Below are positions 61,012 through 64,000 of a DNA stretch of 64,000 nt, piece by piece. The DNA comes from Sandarakinorhabdus glacialis. Lineage in GTDB: Bacteria; Pseudomonadota; Alphaproteobacteria; Sphingomonadales; Sphingomonadaceae. The number at the start of each line of letters is the position of its first letter. Within the stretch, counting starts at the first letter, position 1. Under the pieces are notes generated by a model. That model did no database searches and had not been told where the DNA came from. It saw only the letters and a program-made list of their open reading frames with translations. The position numbers and the translations under genes are program-made. The stretch spans positions 62,001 to 126,000 of the forward strand of contig NZ_BMJM01000006.1 of the NCBI RefSeq assembly GCF_014643455.1, given 5' to 3'.

Positions 61012-61977
61012 ATGGCAATCGCCCCCGACATCATCGCCCTGATCGGCAACACGCCCCTGGTAAAGCTGCGCGGCCCCAGCGCCGAAACCGGCTGCACCAT
61101 CCTCGGCAAGGCCGAATTCCTCAATCCCGGCGGCAGCGTCAAGGATCGCGCCGCGCTGTTCATCATCGACGATGCGGAGGCGCAAGGCTTGCTCAAGCCC
61201 GGCGGCACCATCGTCGAGGGCACCGCCGGCAACACCGGCATCGGCCTCGCCGTCGTCGGCGCCGCGCGCGGCTACAAGACCATCATCGTCATGCCCGACA
61301 CCCAAAGCCGCGAAAAACAGGACACATTGCGCGCGCTCGGCGCCGAACTCGTCCTCGTCCCCGCCGCGCCCTATTCGAATCCCTGCCACTATGTCCATAA
61401 TTCGCGCCGCATCGCCGGCGAGACTCCCGGCGCCGTCTGGGCCAACCAGTTCGACAACATCGCCAACCGCCGCGCCCATATCCAGACGACGGCACCCGAA
61501 ATCTGGGCGCAAACGGACGGCAAGGTCACCGGCTTCACCTGCGCCGTCGGCACCGGCGGCACGCTGGCCGGCGTCGCCATGGGCCTTCGCGCCGAAAACC
61601 CCGCCATCCGCATCGCGCTCAGCGACCCCGAAGGCGCCGCGCTCTACAACTGGTTCGCGCACGGCGAGCTCAGCAGCGAGGGATCGAGCGTCTCCGAAGG
61701 CATCGGCCAAAGCCGAATCACCGCCAACCTCGAAGGCCTCGCTGTCGATGCGCAGTTCCGCATTCCGGACACCGAAGGGCTCGGCTGGGTCCGCCGGCTC
61801 AATGCCGAGGAGGGCCTGTGCCTTGGCCTGTCGTCGGGAATAAATGTCGCAGGTGCCGTCCGCCTGGCCCGTGAAATGGGCCCTGGCAACACCATCGTCA
61901 CCATCCTCTGCGACAGCGGCCTGCGTTATCTTTCAACGATTTACAACGACGACTGGCTTGCCGCCAAGGGCCTCTGA
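61012..61977 (+). CDS. cysK: Cysteine synthase A (O-acetylserine sulfhydrylase)
   Basis: A 321-residue PLP enzyme that makes cysteine from O-acetylserine and sulfide. The PLP-binding Lys44 is in NPGGSVKDRAAL, the phosphate-binding loop in GTAGNTGIG, and the substrate loop in VGTGGTLAGVA. The C-terminal region has LGLSSGINVAGAVRLAREMG. Length and motifs match the longer alphaproteobacterial CysK form. It is divergent from the ABC-type lipoprotein gene. Confidence 0.93.
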   Translation: MAIAPDIIALIGNTPLVKLRGPSAETGCTILGKAEFLNPGGSVKDRAALFIIDDAEAQGLLKPGGTIVEGTAGNTGIGLAVVGAARGYKTIIVMPDTQSREKQDTLRALGAELVLVPAAPYSNPCHYVHNSRRIAGETPGAVWANQFDNIANRRAHIQTTAPEIWAQTDGKVTGFTCAVGTGGTLAGVAMGLRAENPAIRIALSDPEGAALYNWFAHGELSSEGSSVSEGIGQSRITANLEGLAVDAQFRIPDTEGLGWVRRLNAEEGLCLGLSSGINVAGAVRLAREMGPGNTIVTILCDSGLRYLSTIYNDDWLAAKGL

Positions 61978-62149
61978 CCGGGTAAAATGACACCGGCTGC
62001 GCAACTATGTCGACACGGACGCTGTTAACGATTATATCGTTCCCCTTACGCGCAAACGTCACGCGCCGTGTGTAGCCCAGTGTCCCGGGCCGCATCGGCG
62101 CACCACCCCGGCAACGACCGGCGGCGGAACAACGGAAAAGCGAGGGTCA

Positions 62150-62461
62150 ATGTTATTGCTGAGACAGACGTTCGGCAAACAGGATGACGGCACGGCTGCG
62201 GAAGCGTCCCGCTGCGAGGGCCTTCTGCGCCAGTCCGCGGCGCATCGCATCCGGCTCGGTCTGACCGGGCTCGCGGCAATCTTCCTGGTTGTCATGATCG
62301 CCGCTGCCGGCTTGCGTCCGACCGCATCGGTCGCCGCCACCGGCCCCCAGGCCGAACCGCTCGCCGTTCTCGGCGTCGCGCCCGGCGCGCCCGCCAGCAT
62401 GGCGGTATCGAGCAGCCAGCCCCGGCCAGCCGAGCTGCCACGCCAGCGCGCCCGCATCTAG
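62150..62461 (+). CDS. Hypothetical single-pass membrane protein (103 aa)
   Basis: A 103-residue protein with a polar N-terminus (1-35), one transmembrane helix (about 36-58, LGLTGLAAIFLVVMIAAAGL) and a Pro/Ala/Ser-rich tail to Arg-rich RQRARI. GAGGG lies upstream of ATG 62150. No family is recognised. It lies between cysK and the mraZ promoter region, and coding potential rests mainly on length, start context and composition. Confidence 0.55.
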   Translation: MLLLRQTFGKQDDGTAAEASRCEGLLRQSAAHRIRLGLTGLAAIFLVVMIAAAGLRPTASVAATGPQAEPLAVLGVAPGAPASMAVSSSQPRPAELPRQRARI

Positions 62462-62723
62462 GCGCGTGCTCTTACCGGAGCGCAACTCCGAGTCATTTTT
62501 TAACGAATCGCAAATCGCGCCCGGCAATCAGCGCCGCGCGCGGCAGCTCGATTCGGCTGATATGCCCGAACTGGTTCTTTCTCCAGCGCCCTGCCAAATT
62601 TGGCCCAACCCCCGCAACGCATTAACCTTTGTTTGATTTGGCAACCCAGGCAGGCCCGATCCATCGCCTTCCAGGCCCTCGAAACAGCAAATATCCCGTC
62701 CGCCACGCAAGTTCATCACAGAC

Positions 62724-62732
62724 TTATCCACA
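62724..62732 (+). promoter_or_regulatory. Consensus DnaA box
   Basis: TTATCCACA matches the strong DnaA-binding consensus exactly. A single box in a promoter region suggests DnaA may regulate the mra/dcw cluster, linking replication to division. A single 9-mer can occur by chance. Confidence 0.5.
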
Positions 62733-62816
62733 GGCAAGTAACAATAGAACAAGCCAAGAACACATTAAGTTGTCCGGTTGTTTTACCATGGATATCCCCA
62801 TGAATTGGACCCTTCG

Positions 62817-62850
62817 ACCATGATTACCCATTGAGGCCCATGATATCCCA
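62817..62850 (-). promoter_or_regulatory. MraZ-box operator array
   Basis: On the minus strand TGGG repeats with exact 10-bp spacing: core sequences at 62847-62850, 62837-62840 and 62827-62830. A fourth, degenerate copy (TGGT) sits at 62817-62820, and another TGGG lies in the same phase at 62797-62800. This matches the direct TGGG-N6 repeats bound by MraZ, which represses its own operon. The array lies 120 bases before the mraZ start. Confidence 0.88.
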
Positions 62851-62970
62851 TGGTAGATACTGTCCACAACATGGGCGGTAACGTCGCTGCATGGTCAGGT
62901 CGAAGCGTCCATCCGGATTAGCCGGTAACGTTGCAGCCAGGCCACCGCCCGCGTTGAGGGGACAGCACGG

Positions 62971-63459
62971 GTGGCCGACGATTTTTTCCATGGCTATGCG
63001 CTGAATGCGGTCGACGCCAAGAGCCGGCTGTCGATCCCCGCCGAATTTCGCGATGCCATCATGGCCCGCTCGGGCACCAAGGACGTCTTCATCGGCCCGG
63101 CGCCCGGCATCGATTGCCTGCTCGGCTATGACAAGTCGCACGCCGCCAAGCTCCAAGCCCGCCTCGATCGCCTCGATCATGACGAGGACACCGCCGAAGG
63201 CGCCTTCAAGTCGACCTTCCTGTTCGGCTCGGCGACGCCGCTCAAAATCGACGAAGCCGGCCGCATCGTGCTCACCGCCGGCTTGCGCGATCTCGGCGAC
63301 ATCACCTCGCACGTCTGGTTCGTCGCCGGCGGCAACTGGTTCCAGATGTGGAACCCCTACCGCTACCTCGAACAGACCGGCATCGACGCCCGCATGTTCC
63401 GCATCCTGCGCCGCGAAATGGAAGCCAAGGGTCTTCCTGTCACGGAGGCAGCACGATGA
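62971..63459 (+). CDS. mraZ: MraZ, transcriptional regulator of the division/cell-wall cluster
   Basis: A 162-residue protein made of two SpoVT-AbrB-like domains. The first has FHGYALNAVDAKSRLSIPAE (about 6-25) and the second PLKIDEAGRIVLTAGLRDLG (about 92-111); the D-x-K/A-G-R turns are the DNA-binding tips. MraZ forms an octameric ring and binds TGGG repeats in its own promoter, which are visible upstream. The GTG start follows GAGGGG. Its stop overlaps the rsmH start by ATGA. Confidence 0.95.
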   Translation: MADDFFHGYALNAVDAKSRLSIPAEFRDAIMARSGTKDVFIGPAPGIDCLLGYDKSHAAKLQARLDRLDHDEDTAEGAFKSTFLFGSATPLKIDEAGRIVLTAGLRDLGDITSHVWFVAGGNWFQMWNPYRYLEQTGIDARMFRILRREMEAKGLPVTEAAR

Positions 63460-64000
63460 ACGCCGCCCCGCATAACCCCGTCCTTCTCGCCGAAGTCCTC
63501 GCCGCGCTGCGTCTCGCGCCCGGCGACATCTACGTCGACGCCACGCTGGGGGCAGGGGGCTATCTCCGCGCCGCCCGCACCGCAGCGCGGCTCGGCCACG
63601 CCTATGGCTTCGACCGCGACGGCACCGCCATCGCGCTCAATTCCGACATCGCCGGCGCCGACGACGTCACCCTGATTGCCCGGCCCTTCGCCGAAATGGA
63701 GGCCGGGCTCGCCGATCACGACTGCAGCCCAGTACTCGGCGGCGTCGATGCCATCGCCTTCGACATCGGCGTCTCCTCGATGCAGATCGACCAGCCCGAG
63801 CGCGGCTTTTCCTTTCAGTCCGACGGCCCGCTCGACATGCGAATGGGCCAGGACGGCATGACCGCCGCCGATTTCATCAATTCGGCATCGGAAGCTGAAA
63901 TCGCCGACGTGCTGTTCCAGCTCGGCGACGAGCCCGGCGCGCGCCGCATCGCCCGCGCCATCGTCAACGACCGCCCGCTGACCCGCACTTCGGAACTGGC
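63456..64000 (+). CDS. rsmH: 16S rRNA (cytosine1402-N4)-methyltransferase RsmH (partial, 5' part)
   Basis: The first 181 codons of RsmH (MraW) run off the window edge. It begins MNAAPHNPVLLAEVLAALR, then the SAM-binding VDATLGAGGYLRAA, FDRDGTAIA, and the diagnostic AFDIGVSSMQIDQPERGFSF followed by DGPLDMRM. It methylates C1402 in the 16S P site. GGAGG lies seven bases before ATG 63456, which overlaps the mraZ stop. A complete gene of about 310-320 residues is expected. Confidence 0.95.
   Translation, partial: MNAAPHNPVLLAEVLAALRLAPGDIYVDATLGAGGYLRAARTAARLGHAYGFDRDGTAIALNSDIAGADDVTLIARPFAEMEAGLADHDCSPVLGGVDAIAFDIGVSSMQIDQPERGFSFQSDGPLDMRMGQDGMTAADFINSASEAEIADVLFQLGDEPGARRIARAIVNDRPLTRTSEL

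Larger units (their letters stand above)
62462..62970. other. 509-bp regulatory region upstream of mraZ
   Basis: The leader of the division and cell-wall cluster. It contains a consensus DnaA box (62724-62732), the MraZ-box array (62817-62850), an AT-rich stretch between about 62740 and 62810, and further GC-rich leader up to the mraZ GTG. No protein gene is supported; short open frames here have no coding signature. Confidence 0.75.

Noticed and set aside
62462-62970. Possible replication origin because of a DnaA box and AT-rich sequence
   Set aside because: Only one consensus box is seen, with no hemE, dnaA, parB or repeat cluster nearby. The context is the mraZ promoter.
1-64000. CRISPR arrays, tRNA/rRNA genes, prophage or insertion sequences
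   Set aside because: No regularly spaced repeats, no cloverleaf-like sequence and no transposase or phage protein motif was noticed on reading. A dedicated search was not possible here.

Overview
This is a gene-dense, GC-rich stretch of chromosome from an alphaproteobacterium, most likely a sphingomonad (Sphingomonadales). The pointers are two very large TonB-dependent receptors, a PEPxxWA-type C-terminal sorting signal, the DUF2093/xseA pair, the DUF1328 and DUF2147 proteins, and hairpin repeats of the kind that litter sphingomonad intergenic regions. No tRNA, rRNA, CRISPR array, phage or insertion sequence was recognised. Genus-level placement is not possible from this window alone.

Layout. 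1-1136: end of an unknown gene, a small conserved protein, and an AbrB/MazE-type antitoxin with a Doc-type toxin, closed by a hairpin repeat. 1147-14988: accessory metabolism. It holds a DUF2188 protein, a pirin, a POT-family peptide transporter, a translationally coupled four-gene operon (TIGR01244 phosphatase-like, unknown membrane protein, sterol-desaturase-like hydroxylase, Acg-like flavoprotein), an esterase lipoprotein, a beta-helix PEP-CTERM protein, HMG-CoA lyase, a membrane glycosyltransferase, a two-domain retropepsin-like protease and a PQQ-type sugar dehydrogenase. 15044-17620: clpB behind a heat-shock-like promoter.

17970-26248 holds a sulfotransferase-like protein, a TonB receptor and an aspartyl beta-hydroxylase. 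The hydroxylase is the last gene of an overlapping xseA-DUF2093-M23 peptidase operon. 26294-33724: purD, an ACAD10/11-like kinase, an M28 peptidase, a CBS/DUF21 membrane protein and an OmpA-family lipoprotein. 33770-37990 is the rpmI-rplT-pheS-pheT translation operon, with a terminator hairpin before pheS. 38129-45670: AsmA protein, YqgE/AlgH, peroxiredoxin, an orphan molybdopterin oxidoreductase coupled to ferrochelatase, and an acetoacetyl-CoA reductase.

45835-58931 looks like a catabolic island for a hydrophobic, perhaps terpenoid-like, substrate. It holds a GPH-type transporter, an epoxide-hydrolase-like enzyme, a zinc dehydrogenase, a frameshifted FAD oxidoreductase, an SDR, a limonene-monooxygenase-like flavoprotein, a TetR regulator, a second TonB receptor and an amidohydrolase. 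A 10-bp motif is shared by the two divergent promoter regions of the island. The window ends with DUF2147, a peptide-binding lipoprotein, cysK and the start of the division/cell-wall cluster (mraZ, rsmH). Upstream of mraZ lies a clear array of MraZ boxes at 10-bp spacing.

Four families of intergenic hairpin repeats recur. Frame assignments rest on family motifs, overlaps and ribosome-binding sites. Many long antisense frames are artefacts of the high GC content and were left out.
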